Assembly (NCBI GenBank): GCA_030272585.1
Contig: BSYQ01000006.1
Coordinates: 501,001 to 565,000, forward strand
DNA length: 64,000 nt
Direction of reading: 5' to 3'
Origin: Bryopsis sp. KO-2023
Taxonomy: Eukaryota; Chlorophyta; Ulvophyceae; Bryopsidales; Bryopsidaceae
Position numbers and translations under genes: made by a program. The stretch's first letter is position 1; each line of letters opens with the position of its first letter. Below, one piece after another: positions 31,800-44,900 of the stretch. The notes beneath the pieces are model-generated. The model did not search any database. It had not been told where the DNA came from and worked only from the letters and a program-made list of their open reading frames with translations.

Positions 31800-33407
31800 G
31801 GATTTTGGGGATGAGAATTTCTCAAGTTTTTCTTTTCATAAATCAAGCATACATGTTATTTGGGTGGGGGTGGGGGCTACTTGTGGATTCGTGAGCAGCA
31901 GCCTTTTTTTTTCTCCTGCAATCTGTTTTTGGTCCTGTCGCTTAGAGTCCTTTTTTTTCTGGCCGGGTTTCTGCTAGAATTGCAACGGTGGTGGAGAAAT
32001 TTGGCCTTTTCTCTGCAAAATTTCGGGCTCTTTTTTTGGTTCTTTGCTGCTCTTCTTTGATTTCAAAAGATGAATGGGGAGGGTTGGGCGACATGGGAGT
32101 TTTGTTTTCAGATCAACACAATTTCCCTTTTTCATCAGAGGATACTGGTGATTTTTAGTTAAATGAAGGTTCATCTCAGATTTGGCTCAAAGCCATTGCT
32201 GCTTCAACGTTTCACTCTTGGGACGATTCGTTCACCAAGAAACTTGTGTGAATCCCCCAAGCAAATCTGTACAAGATAAAAAAACTCCAGGCCCAAGTCG
32301 AGGATGCACAGCTGGCAGTGATAATATTTTTTTGATCTGTTTGCTCTGGTAGATTCCTGGGTCAGCAAAACTTTCTGATCTTGCTGTTTGCTCCTTTCTT
32401 TTACCTAATTCAGACAGCACTGGAAGACATTGATACAAACTGGTCCGTGGCATGTTTCAGCAATATCAGATGCAAACACAATCAAAGAGGTGATCAGAAA
32501 ATAGCGATAACAATTTTGATTTTGTGATGGATCCTGAATGAATGATGAAACCATTTCCTATGGTGGCTGGAAGGTAACCTTCAGCGGCAGTACGAGTGCG
32601 ACCGCAATCCTGAATAACATCACAAGAAGAAGCAACGACTGTGTTTCTGGACCTCCACTTGTTTAGAGAGGCAAAAATGAAAAGCACTGTATGTTGTTCA
32701 CCCTGTAATTTTGATCAGAATAACTAGGAAAAATATCAAACAAACAAACAAACATAAAATATGGAAAAATATCACGTACTTGCTGTCTTACATGTCTCAG
32801 CGACCTAGGAAACAAAAACTGGAAACAACTCTGCAATACGCACCAAATCCGTAGCGCCCTCCGCTTCTCCACGTGCTCTATTCTTGATATTTTTGAGAAG
32901 ATCGCAAAACAGATTGAATCAGAAAAAGGAAATGCTGGCTTAAGTACTGTAGAGCAGTCACCACACAGCACGTAATTCGGGCACTGCTGGTGCAAATAAT
33001 TCATAAAACCACCATTAAACTTTACTGTATAAACCCGGACAGAGTTTGTGCGAACACGCCTGCAGGTGTCGGACCCCAATTATAAAAACACCACTTGCTT
33101 CTGGGCTTGCGAACAAACATTTTTTATATTTTCTCTGTTTAGGGCGCTTTCTTCTGACGGCGAGTAAAGAAATGGCGGCCACAGGGTCATTTGTATGTCG
33201 GCTAACACACAAACGAAACCAAAACAATTTCCGAATTGTCAGTTTTCTTTTCGTTGTGCGGCGGTTTCAGTCGGTTACACCCCTGGCTGAAGTGTAACCA
33301 TGATCAACCGAAGGAGTATATAGTCCCCAGGATGGTGAGAAACGCAGGCTGGGGTCGCTTGAATATATATCCATATATTCACGCTAACAGCCTTTGGCAC
33401 TTTCGCA
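31800..33407. other. Intergenic; no supported gene
   Basis: AT-rich with T runs near 31905 and 31950. Frames on both strands are short and without domains. A TATA-like GTATATAG at about 33318-33325 could serve the small gene starting at 33408. Confidence 0.45.
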
Positions 33408-34473
33408 ATGGGGCGCTTCGTGATCGGACTCGTCTGTGCGGTGAGCACAGCAGCAGATTTCGTGTCTGGAAAGTCAGCTTGGGCTCATGTCAACGGCGTG
33501 GTCTGAGTGACGGAGATGACAAGGGTTTGCGATAATCCACAGGTCGTTGCAGCGGGTGGGCTCTATTGGCTTGCGAGGAGGAAAGGTCCCGGGCCCGGGG
33601 AGAGCGACGAGGTGATACAGCCGCCACCATTCGCAGCAGCCGGAAAAGAGAACGATCCTGGAGCTGGTGGAAGGGCTGAGGGCGCCTTGCATAGGTGAGT
33701 AGATCCTGGTGGTTGTGTTTGTTGATCTGTGTCACTTCTTTCTTGGAACTAATACTGCTAGAGGAGCGTGGAAGTATTTGTTTAAGCTCTTCTCGAAGCG
33801 TTCGCAGGTCTGGTAGGGGGGAAGGAAATAGGAGGCCTTTCGCGCTGCTCAGATCATAGACGGATAGTGAAGGTGAGGTTCTCGGCCAGTCGTATTCGAA
33901 TCACAAAAATATCAACACACGCTGACCCCATTTCTTCCCTCTGTATCTTGTTCTCCTTCAAGTGGAAACGTTTGGAATATGATATGCAGGTGTAAACTAC
34001 CGTGGTACAGTAACAAAAATATCAACACTGCACCAAAAAAAGGGACCTGATCTCTGATTCCACGTTGATTTATTTCCCTTGCTTCCTGCGATCAATCAGT
34101 TGTGAGTCTGTTTTTTTGCATCTCCCAGGTGGATTGCTACAATAGATGAAAAACGGTAGGTATGCCAGTCTTGGTTATTCGCGACCGCAAGAACAACAGT
34201 TACCCCATTTGATGAGAAAACACCCATAAGTCTCTGCAATAGTTGGCAGTCTTCTTGTTCTATTTTTTCCTCTGTTTCCCAATGATAAATGAGAAAACAC
34301 ATAATAATAATAACTAGAAAAAAAATTGAAAAATGATGCTTTGCAAGTGAAAATAGAAAACGACAGTTCCAGGAGGAAGACCCCTCCCCCAAGAAAGAAA
34401 GTGCTCACAAATGGTGGCTTTCGGTTGACCAAAGAAGTTATTCTTTTTATCTAGGACGAGTTTGAATCGATAG
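33408..34473 (+). CDS. Small single-pass membrane protein, unknown
   Basis: Proposed exons 33408-33440, 33543-33694, 34129-34155 and 34455-34473 give about 76 residues. Exons 1 and 2 join as FVIGLVCA + VVAAGGLYWLARRK, a clean N-terminal membrane helix followed by Arg/Lys. The rest is Gly/Pro-rich and soluble (PGPGESDEVIQPPPF). Splice sites of the first intron are good (GCG|GTGAGC, CACAG|GTC). The last two exons are weaker: they read WIATIDEKR and TSLNR-stop. A further 27-nt in-phase exon near 33962-33988 is possible. No family recognised; such short anchored proteins often sit in organelle membranes. Confidence 0.4.
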
Positions 34474-36829
34474 TTACTGTGCACAAGCGTTGGTGACCTA
34501 CGGAGCCTTTTCGTGCTGTACGAAAGGCATTCCTTCGTGCAGATTATTGTGCGGTGGTCGTCCGGTGTTTTCAGCAAGACGAATATAAATGGAAACATAT
34601 CTAAGCCATGCACAGATTGCGCAATCAGGTGGGGGAGGGTGACTCACCTCGTCATATTTTTTGGAATTTTTTTGTTAACGAAACAATGCTAAATTTTGGT
34701 CAAGACACACACACCCAGTTCGTCGACATTTTTACTTCTGTAAGGAAAAATCAGAGGCTGGTATGTAAACGGCACTGCCACAGAAAAAACCCAAAACAAT
34801 GTGATTGATCTTAGAGGAACCTCGATGGCCTAAATTGCTCATTTGCATGGTGATTTTCAGCCTCAACGTAGGGCATTTAGAGAAAAAAAATGGAATTCCT
34901 GCCATCGAAAGATAAAAGTGAAGAGTGTGTAAAGCAGACTTCCAATTTGTGATGATGTTTTGACCTAGATTTTGCTTTGGATTGGGTTTATGGGTTTCTG
35001 AGAAAGCCGATGTGTACTGTAGATAACAAAAGGAGGGAAACAAGGTCTCAACCCAACAAACGATCGTTTGAGGTGTTTCCATGCACACGACCGGCTGCTA
35101 TTGACCGCGATGTTAGAGCATCCCGACCTAAAATCTGTGGTCGGTTGTGTGTTTTCGTCCAAAAATGGAATGGAGGTCCATGATCCCTCGATGGAAACAG
35201 AGCGCTGAATCCTGAGGATACAATCCAGCGTCAAATCTGGAAGATCGAATTGAACAGCGGCGCGCGTTGGGGCAGACATCCCAAAATGTGTTGAAGGGGT
35301 CACCATTCACGGTAACGAGTGTCTCGACATCCAGCGCGATGGAATCCGTGGAACTCAGGGGCTTTCACACTTGCTACCATTGTGGAGCCGCCGCATCTAA
35401 ATCGAAAGCGTGGTTGCTTCAGGTTTGATTTACAGAGACGTCGACGTCTTTGACCGCAGCGCGAGCCCTGTTCGTGCGTAAAATCGAAACAACCATTTCC
35501 CAAAATTTCAGAGCAGCAAGGCTGTCGCCACGAGAATCCTTTTGGGCCTTGGTGCCAGTGATCTGAGCGGTGGCAAGCAGCACAAACAACACAAATCCAC
35601 TCCACATTGTGTGGACTCGAAAGGTTCTGGCATGAAGCGTTACGGCTGTAAAATTCCGCTGTTGAACGTAGAAGTGGCGACCGGGGGGTGACAATTACCG
35701 ACAGGGAAACGAAGGGTCAGAAAGATCTTCAAAGCATCTTCAAAAACAACGAGGCTGAGCAACGAGGTGCAATTTCCGCTCAGGCCCCGCAGCGAAAGCG
35801 AGTAGGCGCAATTTCTGTCGTGAAGTAGAGAGAAGGGGGGGGGGATGTACATACTATACCAGCCTTGATGTGGGCATTGGTTATTGATGCGAATAGTGGC
35901 ACAGTTTCAAACACAGACATCATGTCGAATTTCACTGCATTGCGAAAATACATTTCGGGCCTGCGAAGGGAATGTGAATTTTCACTCAAAAGAATGCAGC
36001 TGTCCGTGGCAAAAAACAACTTGGGCGTGCCATTCAATCAATCATAAGTTCGTTTTTCAAAAAGAATAAGGCCTCCCTGGGGGATGGTGCCATTCTCTGC
36101 GGGTTTCCCAGCTTGAAATCTCCCATTCTTCATTTCTGGAAAACAGTGCATGGGGTTGGGGAGGGAGCGCGATTTTTTTGAGCTTTTGTGCATCGAGTGC
36201 AAATCTCCTCTTGTCCAAGAGCCTCTTTCTCAGGAACCGTGGTCAGAATGGCGGAGTTCTGGCCACACATGCACGAAATGTTTTTTGGCGGTTTTGCCTG
36301 AATGGATGGAAAACGTGGCATGTTCGTTGTGGGTTAAAATGGTTCGTTTCGTGGTGTTTATCAAGACAAAACAACTTTTATCTTGTTTCGAGGCCGATTG
36401 AGTTTTCCCTTCTCGAAACATTTTCATTGCAGCCATTGGTAATTGAACTCGGTGTGGGCTGGATATCAAAATGATCGATGTAACATTCGACAGCTGCTGG
36501 GCGGATGGGAACGGAGGGGCAATACGTGCATTGGCTCAATTTAGAAGCGAAAAAAAAAACTTTAAACATTTTTTCTGTGCTGGGGGCGTGGGGTGAAGAA
36601 AAACTAAAGCACATAAGCGAGTGCCGATCGACGGCTAGGGGCAGAGGCAGGGGGCGACATTCCAGAAAACTGTCCAGTGCAGCAGGCAAGTAGCATTCCA
36701 GCAGCGTCTCTTTCAAAAAACATCATCGATTAAATACCCAACACACACAAAGGTGCATGCCAAAAACGCCCCAACTACGAGGCAACTCCCAATTGGGAGT
36801 TTCCTTGCAAGATAAAAAGGAGATGAAAT
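34474..36829. other. Mostly intergenic; one possible small secreted ORF on the minus strand
   Basis: Apart from the signal-peptide-like frame at 35419-35608 I see no domain. A second minus-strand frame with LDVETLVTVNGDPFNTFWDV and several Cys lies at about 35130-35330 but could not be joined to it. Confidence 0.4.
35419..35608 (-). CDS. Possible small secreted protein (exon), unknown
   Basis: From ATG at 35608 the minus strand reads MWSGFVLFVLLATAQITGTK, a good signal peptide, then a charged helical segment ending VKDVDVSVNQT-stop: about 62 residues. A donor-like TCT|GTAAAT lies just before the stop, so the exon may continue into the frame at about 35330-35130 that contains WDVCPNARRCSIRSS. 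The two frames do not join with strong splice sites, so this is either a short secreted protein or part of a decayed gene. Confidence 0.3.
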
Positions 36830-37489
36830 CTAGCACGTTGTAGCCCAGGGATAGTCGAAAATGGTTCCCCACACTTTGAATCCCGTGCACTCTTTCTGCA
36901 TCGCCTCCGCCGAATCGTAGTGCTTGCCGAAGATCTTCGGGAAGCCGACCATGTCGATGTTGGTCTCGCATTCGATCCCGAGCGCCTGCTGTGGAAATTC
37001 GTACTTTGCGGTGAAACCCAGAGAGACACCGCCGCTCCGGTACTCCACGATCTTGGAAGAAGATGGGTCAAAATACTTGCACGTCAGCTTGATGACGTAC
37101 CCGCCATTGTTGGCGACGCTGAAAGTTCTGGAGTAGTCAGCGGGCTCGGGAGCACTGCTGGGAGTGACGCCTGAGCCGCAGGTGGGCTGCTCCAAGCTTT
37201 CGACCGTGATTCGTAAACCTGTGCAGAGCGAGTACACCCGTTCAGATAACTTTTTTCGGTCAGTGATGTTCCAGAGTAGGTGCATCAGTATACGCCAGTG
37301 GTGCTCGTTACCTCCGATGTCAAGCACTCCACTATCGGCCCCAGCATTTGCACTGGCCACCAAGGCGGTGGCGAAGACGATACAGACCTGCAGGGAAGGA
37401 AAATGCCTTCAACACATACTATGGATAGTATCCGTCACTTCGGCGCAACCGCACAAGCAGGCGACTCTTACCGCCGTGGAAAACTTCAT
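36830..37489 (-). CDS. Small secreted Cys-containing protein, unknown
   Basis: Three exons, 37489-37472, 37387-37312 and 37218-36830, join in phase to 160 residues. The signal peptide MKFSTAVCIVFATALVASAN is split by the first intron after six codons. The mature part starts ADSGVLDIGGLRITVESLEQ and has five Cys (PTCGSG, LTCKYF, IECETN, KECTGF and the C-terminal TTC). It looks like a compact beta-rich domain (YSRTFSVANNGGYVIKLTCK, SGGVSLGFTAKYEFP). Splice signals are good. No family recognised; an extracellular location is inferred from the signal peptide. Confidence 0.7.
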
Positions 37490-38930
37490 CGCTGCTGCGC
37501 AGATATGCAGTTCGTCGAGTAACTTGTTGTTAGAAAGAGGGGCGCGTGTTGCCAAGCTTCGAAGGGCAAGATATTAAATAGAGAGACAAGGCCGGGAACG
37601 CCGCCGCCTACGGACCCTCCTGTGCATTAGTGGGCGTTGACCTTCGCTTTTGCCTTGTCTGCGTTCTTACCAACCCGGCGCCTTTCATGACTGCGGTGCA
37701 ACTGCATCGGCAGCATCCATGACATATGGCCAGGTACCATAAAGCATTGATTACACACAAGCAATTCTCCCATTTGACCTTGTGTGTCATATATCTGACC
37801 TCACGTGATCACACCTAGGAGTCTGGCGTGGTTGTGGTCACTGGGTTTGGTGGCTGGTGGAACAGCGAAGTCATTGGTTGCTTGATTGATTGGTGGAAAA
37901 TTACTGCGGGGATACTGGCATTCTTTGCAGAGGGTGTGTATCACTGGTATGATTTATTGCCAGCGCAGTCGCATGAATGCAGCCAGCATGTCGAGATCAG
38001 CAACGAGACGAAGACGGGATCGAAGTGCGTTCGACATGGGCAGATCCAGGATTCCAGAGATGGGGGTGTGTGCGTTCAAAACCCAGCTGTTCTTGAACGT
38101 TTAACAACCGCCTCTACTACATAGTATTGCACAAAAAAAAAGGGAAAAAACTTGTCAACACGGGGGTGCGCGCGCGCTCCTGCGCTCGCCCCATGGATCC
38201 GCCCTTGCTCGATCCCAACGATCAGTGCTATCACTGGAACTCCTTGTGGAAACACCAATTTCTGTGCAGTGGCATGAAGGGGTTCTTGCCCCGAAATTGG
38301 GCAGAAGAGTGAGATGTAACGAACGACGTTCTGGAATGGTATGTTACAATTTGCAAACAAACATACAAACATAAATTACATTGTGGAGGGGAATTTGGTC
38401 ACATGGCTGCCATAAATGATAATATTTGGGGGGCAGTCAAATATTGATGGACTGCAACTGACCATTCTCTTGTCCATATATACGTGGGATTATATGTGGA
38501 GCGAAAACTGTTAATCATAGTGCAAGGAGCTTAGAAGATTTATTGGGGGGGGCCAGATTTGAAGTGACACCATACTTGCAAGAAACCAACATGCTACGAA
38601 TCAAATTTTACAAAAAGTGATCGCATTGTCCTTTGTCCAGAATATATATTTTGTTCCCCTTGCTCCAACCATGACCATGACCATGACCATGACCCCAGAA
38701 AGCAACCTACTCTTCACAGAACGGTGCAATTACTGTAAGAAAAACAGTTTCAGAATACCGGGACGTATTTTTTTTTCATGTCGCAACAAGGCAACCGGTT
38801 GAGAATCTTATTTACAATACAAAGTATATTTGTGCCCTGTAGCACAAAGTGGATGGACAAAACATCCACGATCCCAGAAAAACACAATACTCAACAAAAA
38901 ATTTCAAGAAAAAAGAAGACAAAATAGACA
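37490..38930. other. Intergenic; small satellite only
   Basis: No supported gene. A short CATGAC run (about 38669-38694) and a G run (about 38545) are present. The last part is downstream of the Pmp-like gene and should hold its 3' UTR. Confidence 0.45.
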
Positions 38931-41900
38931 TTAGTTCTGAGATGAAAGCTTGACCATAAGCAATGCTTTTTTCTCCTTATAAATGGCTTGCGCCTTCTTG
39001 GTGTGAAGCTTGACTGCTACGATCAAAAGTTTGATATTGCTGGTTGGGAATGGATATCCTGGATAGTCCATCCCCATCTTTTCACGGAACTCGATAAAAG
39101 CCGCATCCAAAAGCTGTTTCAACACATATGCAATATAGATTCCAACGACACCAATGAAAACAGACGACATGGCCACTCTCCCTCCTTCGGTCATTTTTGG
39201 CTGATCCAACAGATTCCCAATGATGAACGCCAAGGTGGAAATCGTCAGCGATCCAAGCTCCAGGAGATTAAGCTTCGACTCCAGAAACGGCTGAATCAGC
39301 AACTGCAGAATGATGGACATTACCATCACAACAAGAGCAAGGTTCCCTTGGATTCCTTGCCCCAAAGTACGTCCAAATACCACGATTGCAGCAAGCAACG
39401 CTTTCCTCAGCAAAATCACGACTTCCCAAGCTGCTGCATTTTTCTTGTATGCTCGATACAAGAACCCATAGAGATTGACCACCCCTTCTTGTTCCAGGCT
39501 TTCAGAGCTCCGCATGAGTTTGAACAGAAGCCAACCGGGGAATCCTATCGAGATGAATGCCAAGCCAGGAGCCCCAACGAACCCCACAAGGAATGCATGA
39601 GATCCGCTGTAGCAAACCACACTGGTGTCTTCGACCCAGAACAAACCTTTCATAGGGCTGGCATCCACACAGTAGAAAATCCGAACGAATGTCCTCGTCG
39701 CACTGCAACCATGTACATCCGATTAAACTAAGCCAGTAGCGTATTGTTAAAAAAATGAATCAACTCAATATTGAAAAAGACCTTCACTAGCCAACCATAA
39801 AAACTAAGTGACAACAACAACCGAAATGAAGTGTTGTAAACAAAAGATACCAAAAGCCACACCCCAACTGTAGACAAACAACAGCAACTATTGATTTGCT
39901 ACGACAAATCCAGAACATTTTTCAAAATTCTCACCTGATGTACGATGCTTGCAGCACAGCCAAGAGTGCAACACAAGACCAAAGCTTGAACTTCTGGAAC
40001 AATTTTTTGGTTTTCAAAGCATAGCCAGCATAAAGAAGTATGATTTTCACCCAAACAATAATCGGAATAAATCCAAGAAGAATGGATGCCTTGATGGATC
40101 TGGACAACCCATTTTTCTCAGATGCAAATGCACAATCAAATGAAAAGAAGCTGTTTCCATCCGCCACTCCAGAGATCATCTCTGAATACAACAAAACAAT
40201 GCTGATCTTAACAATTCCCTCTTTTTTCTAACACAAGCAGCGATTCCAGAGTAATAATGTCAACTCACCCCAGGTGGTGAAGAGAGTCATCATGCTCCCA
40301 GTCCAGCCAACGTTGATGGCCGCAGCTGAGGCAGTCACTTGGAGAAAATTCACAAGGATCTGGAACACGAAACCAAACCCCATTACGGTTTCCACAGAAT
40401 CAAAGCAAAAAGAAGCTGGAAAATTTGGTTGCTCACCTTGAAAATGTCAGACCCTCGCTTCCGTTGTATGTGGTTATTTTGATCGGGCCATTCTTCGTGT
40501 GGAATCAGGGTATCACTAAGTCTGTGTTGCCCAATTTGGGAGGACAAATGAGCAGAACTTTGGCTGGTGACATTCGATTGTGCACCAAGCACTTGCTGAG
40601 AATATTTTGCGGCACTTCTGACAAAAATGAGGGACAAAACTGCCAAAGCCAGCATGACCGCTCCAATTCCCAACCCACCACGCACACTTCCCTCACATGC
40701 CGTACATTCAAATCGGCTTTTCCCATGCGATGTATCGCAGTTCCCACACAGGATATCCCCATAACCCTGCCACAGTAATAAAGCATATCACTTGAAATTC
40801 CACAGATGACAGTATCTCCCCACAAGAGAAAACCTTTGACAATTACCTCTGCACATTGTGGATAATCCCCCGTGGAGTTGTAGGCAAAGAGGATGTTGGT
40901 GCGATTTGGGTATTTGCATGCTTCTTCAGTCAAGCATGCATGCAGTTGGGATGAGCGAGGGTCAGAATGCCAGAAGCCATCCAGGGGGGCCAATGCTCCT
41001 CCGGAACATTTGGCTGTCTGGTCGGGACATGGTCTGCAATTCTCATCAGTCACATCGAAGGAGAAGAAATCGTCAGCACATCTCTCGCATCTTAGTCCAT
41101 CCTCTCTGGAGACCTCCCCGATGACACACTCTCGGATCTCGACCAACATGGTGACATTGACTTCCCTGCTGCCATCTTCTGAGGTCAGCTCGAAGGACAG
41201 ATTGTAGTTGCCAGGCAGGGCCCTCATGGTGACTCCAGTCACAGTGATATTCCCGCTCATCAACACTCCATCACTGGTCACAGGGTTGCCGAAAAGCTCT
41301 CCTCCAAGTGTTGCAATTCTGGCTATGAGATTGCCGTTGTCCAAAGCAATCTGACCAAAGGAATCCAGGGCTGTAATGGCAATGGGGGGCAGCTCTTTCC
41401 CACTGGCATGTCCATTCACCTCAGACGGTGATATCAATACTTCTTCCAGCAATGTCCCCACGGGAGCCGATTGTTTTCCACGTGTTTGAAATCCGCCTTC
41501 TTTGAATCCACACTTCTCCACAGCTTCATTGACTTCACTTGCCATGCTCCAGCACCATTCATCACAGCAGATGGTTCTCTTGAAGTTGCTGAGAAAGATG
41601 TGCGATCCAGATCTCTCCGCGATGTTGCCTTCAAAGATTGTTTTGTCTAGGAGCACCTGAGACTCACGTGAAGCAGTTTTCGGTGGCTGCCGTTGGCAAT
41701 CTGCCAAGAGCTCCAAACGCTGATGCTGATTTTTTGTCGAAGAAGTGGGATCCAAATCTGCGCAATCTTCGTGTGCAGACTCATCTGCTGAAACCAGCAT
41801 TCCACCTAGGTACATACATATACGTTCACTTGTGGTGCCCTTTTCCAGATAAAGAAACAGACAGTTTGGGCTGAACTCCTGAGTGAAACGCATTTGAGTA

Positions 41901-44900
41901 GAAGATAGCGGATGATCATCCGTCATCTTCTAGTCATATATGCATTTCACTGCCCATATATCAGCAACAACCTTGGCTTCAAATGTTCAGTAACCAACCG
42001 TTAGGAATTGATTCTACAAGCGTCTCGATCAACACCTCTGATCTAATCGTTCTTTGTACACTCTCAGTGTGATGCTCAATCCAAAACAAACGCTTGTCAC
42101 CTCCTTTGGTTGCCCTGTTTTCCTGAATCCTGCAGGAGCTGCACCTCCAGGGAAGCAATTGGTTGCCAGCAAAGGTACCAAATTGTACCGCCAGTCCACC
42201 TCCATTCTCGCCGGCAGCACTGTTCAGAATCGTAACATTTTCACCAAGGAACAACACATCTTCCAGATACATCCCTCCCCCAGACCGACTCGCGGTGCAA
42301 TTCACAATGGAGGTATCAACAAGGGTCAAATTGGAGGTCGACAGGGCTCTCAACGCACCGCCATCCACCCCAGCACTGTTGGAATCGAAAAGACACGATG
42401 TACATTCCACAGTTCTCTCTTTTACGTCAATGGCCCCGCCTCCTCTCGTTGCGATATTCTCCAAAAAGTGAACATGTGTCAGTGACACTGGCCCTTCCAG
42501 AACCCAATCGAATCTGGTGCCAAGAGAAAAGCTCAATGATAGGGCACCCCCCCACCTTGCAACATTTCCCACAAAACTAACATTGTTTGCAGCAAACGAA
42601 TCTCCTGCACTGATGACTGTCAGTGCTCCTCCTGTCAGTGCCGATCCCATCAAAAAATTGGAGTCGTTCACTGTCAACTTTTTCACGTCTTGCATGTACA
42701 CAGCTCCCCCACTTCCAGCTGCACAATCCAAAAATTTGCACTTGTTAATATCCAAAAGCAGGCCCAATCCAGACATCAATACAGCTCCACCCCTCCCATT
42801 GATGGATGTCAACTCTTTTCCCTTTTGGGATGCTCCAGCCTTGTTGCCAGAAAACTCACAACTTTGCACTGCCACCACCGAGTCTCTTTGGCCTTGGACC
42901 AAATTCAATCCCGAATCCTGCAGAACAAATGTCACTCGTTATTGGGCCCTCATTCGAGGATCCAGCAGCTGGGAGAAAAAGCACTGAAATGTTTGAACTC
43001 CCCAAAGTGAATTAGTTAGTTTTGAAGGGTGTTTGGCAAATAAAAGGCAAAGGAACAAATGATCACTACACGAAAAAACATACTGGGTCCTTTGCAGAAA
43101 ACAACCATTTGGTTTTAGGCACTGTTTATAGAGAGCATAGAAGAATGACTAATACCTCACAATGCAGAGCTCCACCCCCATTGCGGGCGATGTTGTTTTG
43201 AAAGTCACAATGGGACATGTAGAGATCCCTGTTCTGTAAGAACACCCCTCCCCCCAGCATAGCTTGGTTTGCTATGAATGTCCCAGATTTGATTGTTGCA
43301 TTCGGAGAGGACCCCTGCAACCAGATCACCCACTCTCAATTCGAGCCATTGGCATCTTAATTTAAAAATGTATGGACCGCACCTTCTCTAAGAACATCGC
43401 TTACTTCAAATTGAAAGAGACAAATGGCTCCTCCATTGTCTGCTGCAGAATTGTTTTGAAATATGCCTCCCTCCAGTTCAAGGTCCACCCCGCCTAAATA
43501 GAGAGCTCCCCCACTGCTCGATACCGCACGGTTATGCTTGAACTCCACATTGCTCGTGGTTAAGAATACGTCACTCTAAAAAAAAAAGACAAATCATATC
43601 CATTCTGAACACAAGAATGGTGCTTTGTAATCAATAATAAAACGGTTTACTGTACTGACATTAAACACTTTGTGAGTCGTTTTTCTGTAAGGAGTGCAAA
43701 ATGCAATGGAAGCACTACTTTTGATTTTCTGTGAGCACCTCTGGTGACTATAACAGGCAAGGGGGAAAAAGCGGTTCATTCAGATTTATTATGCTATAGA
43801 AAACATAGAAAACTTTTCTCCCCAACAAAATCTAGCTGCTTTTGAATTTGAATCATTATTGCCACTGTCGAAATTCACCTGTCTTCTGAGCTCCGACCGA
43901 GAAAAGACTGCTTTCTCCAACCTTTTTCTCTCCGTCGGAGACATTAGATTCCCCCCAGAAAGAGAGTTTGTGGTATTTGTCTCAGCTCTCTCCTCGCCGT
44001 TTAAATGCTGCACCTGATGCAATTTTGTATGCAAAGAAGAAACTGCACCAGCTTTGATTCCCACATTTCTTGTAAAATCCGACTGGGAGATTGTTACATT
44101 CGTGGACACTAGGCTGATTGCACCACCATGAAGCATCCCCAGATTGTCTGTGAAGTTGCTCCCATGAATGAACAAGGTGGAAAACTGCAAGGAAAACAGA
44201 ATCTTCCAGGTTTTGCTTGTTGAATCTTTCAGTCCGATTCAAATATGTGCTTTGTGCACCGCGAAAATTCATCAAAGTGGAGAAAAAAAAAAGTTTCATC
44301 AAGGAGGGATAAATCTGAATATGCTGAGGAGATGGGAAGGTCTCAATCAATCAATAAATCAATCAATGAGTGCATTGATTGCAAGGCCTACTGTGGTAGC
44401 CATTGCGGCGCCGCTCTCAGTGCTTGTGTTGTTAGTGAATGAGCAATGAGACACGTTGACAGTAGCACCAGATATGATGTCCACAGCGCCTCCGTAATTC
44501 GATATATTCTCCCGAAATTTTGACCCCCTCATCGAGCAATTCAGACTGGGTCCTTGCAAATGTATGGCACCCCCACTTTCCCTCGCCTCATTGTTGTTGA
44601 AGACCGAGGTTTCAAGGCTCAGCAGAGATCTGCCCGTCACGAATATCTGTAAAAGCATGCTTTCCTGCGCAGAAAAAAATTCCAGATTCCTTTCACGAAA
44701 GAAAATAAATTCAATATATATATTTTTTTTATATTTTTTTTGGGATCAATAAGCCCCTCCCATTGAAAGAAATTGCACAATAAAGACACGTTCGTCTACA
44801 AATTGATTCCCACTTTCTTAAGTTGGCTACCTCAAACGAAGCTGCTCGAATTCGTTCAGGAAAAAATTCTGAAAGTCCATCAGCAGAAGATGCAGAAATG

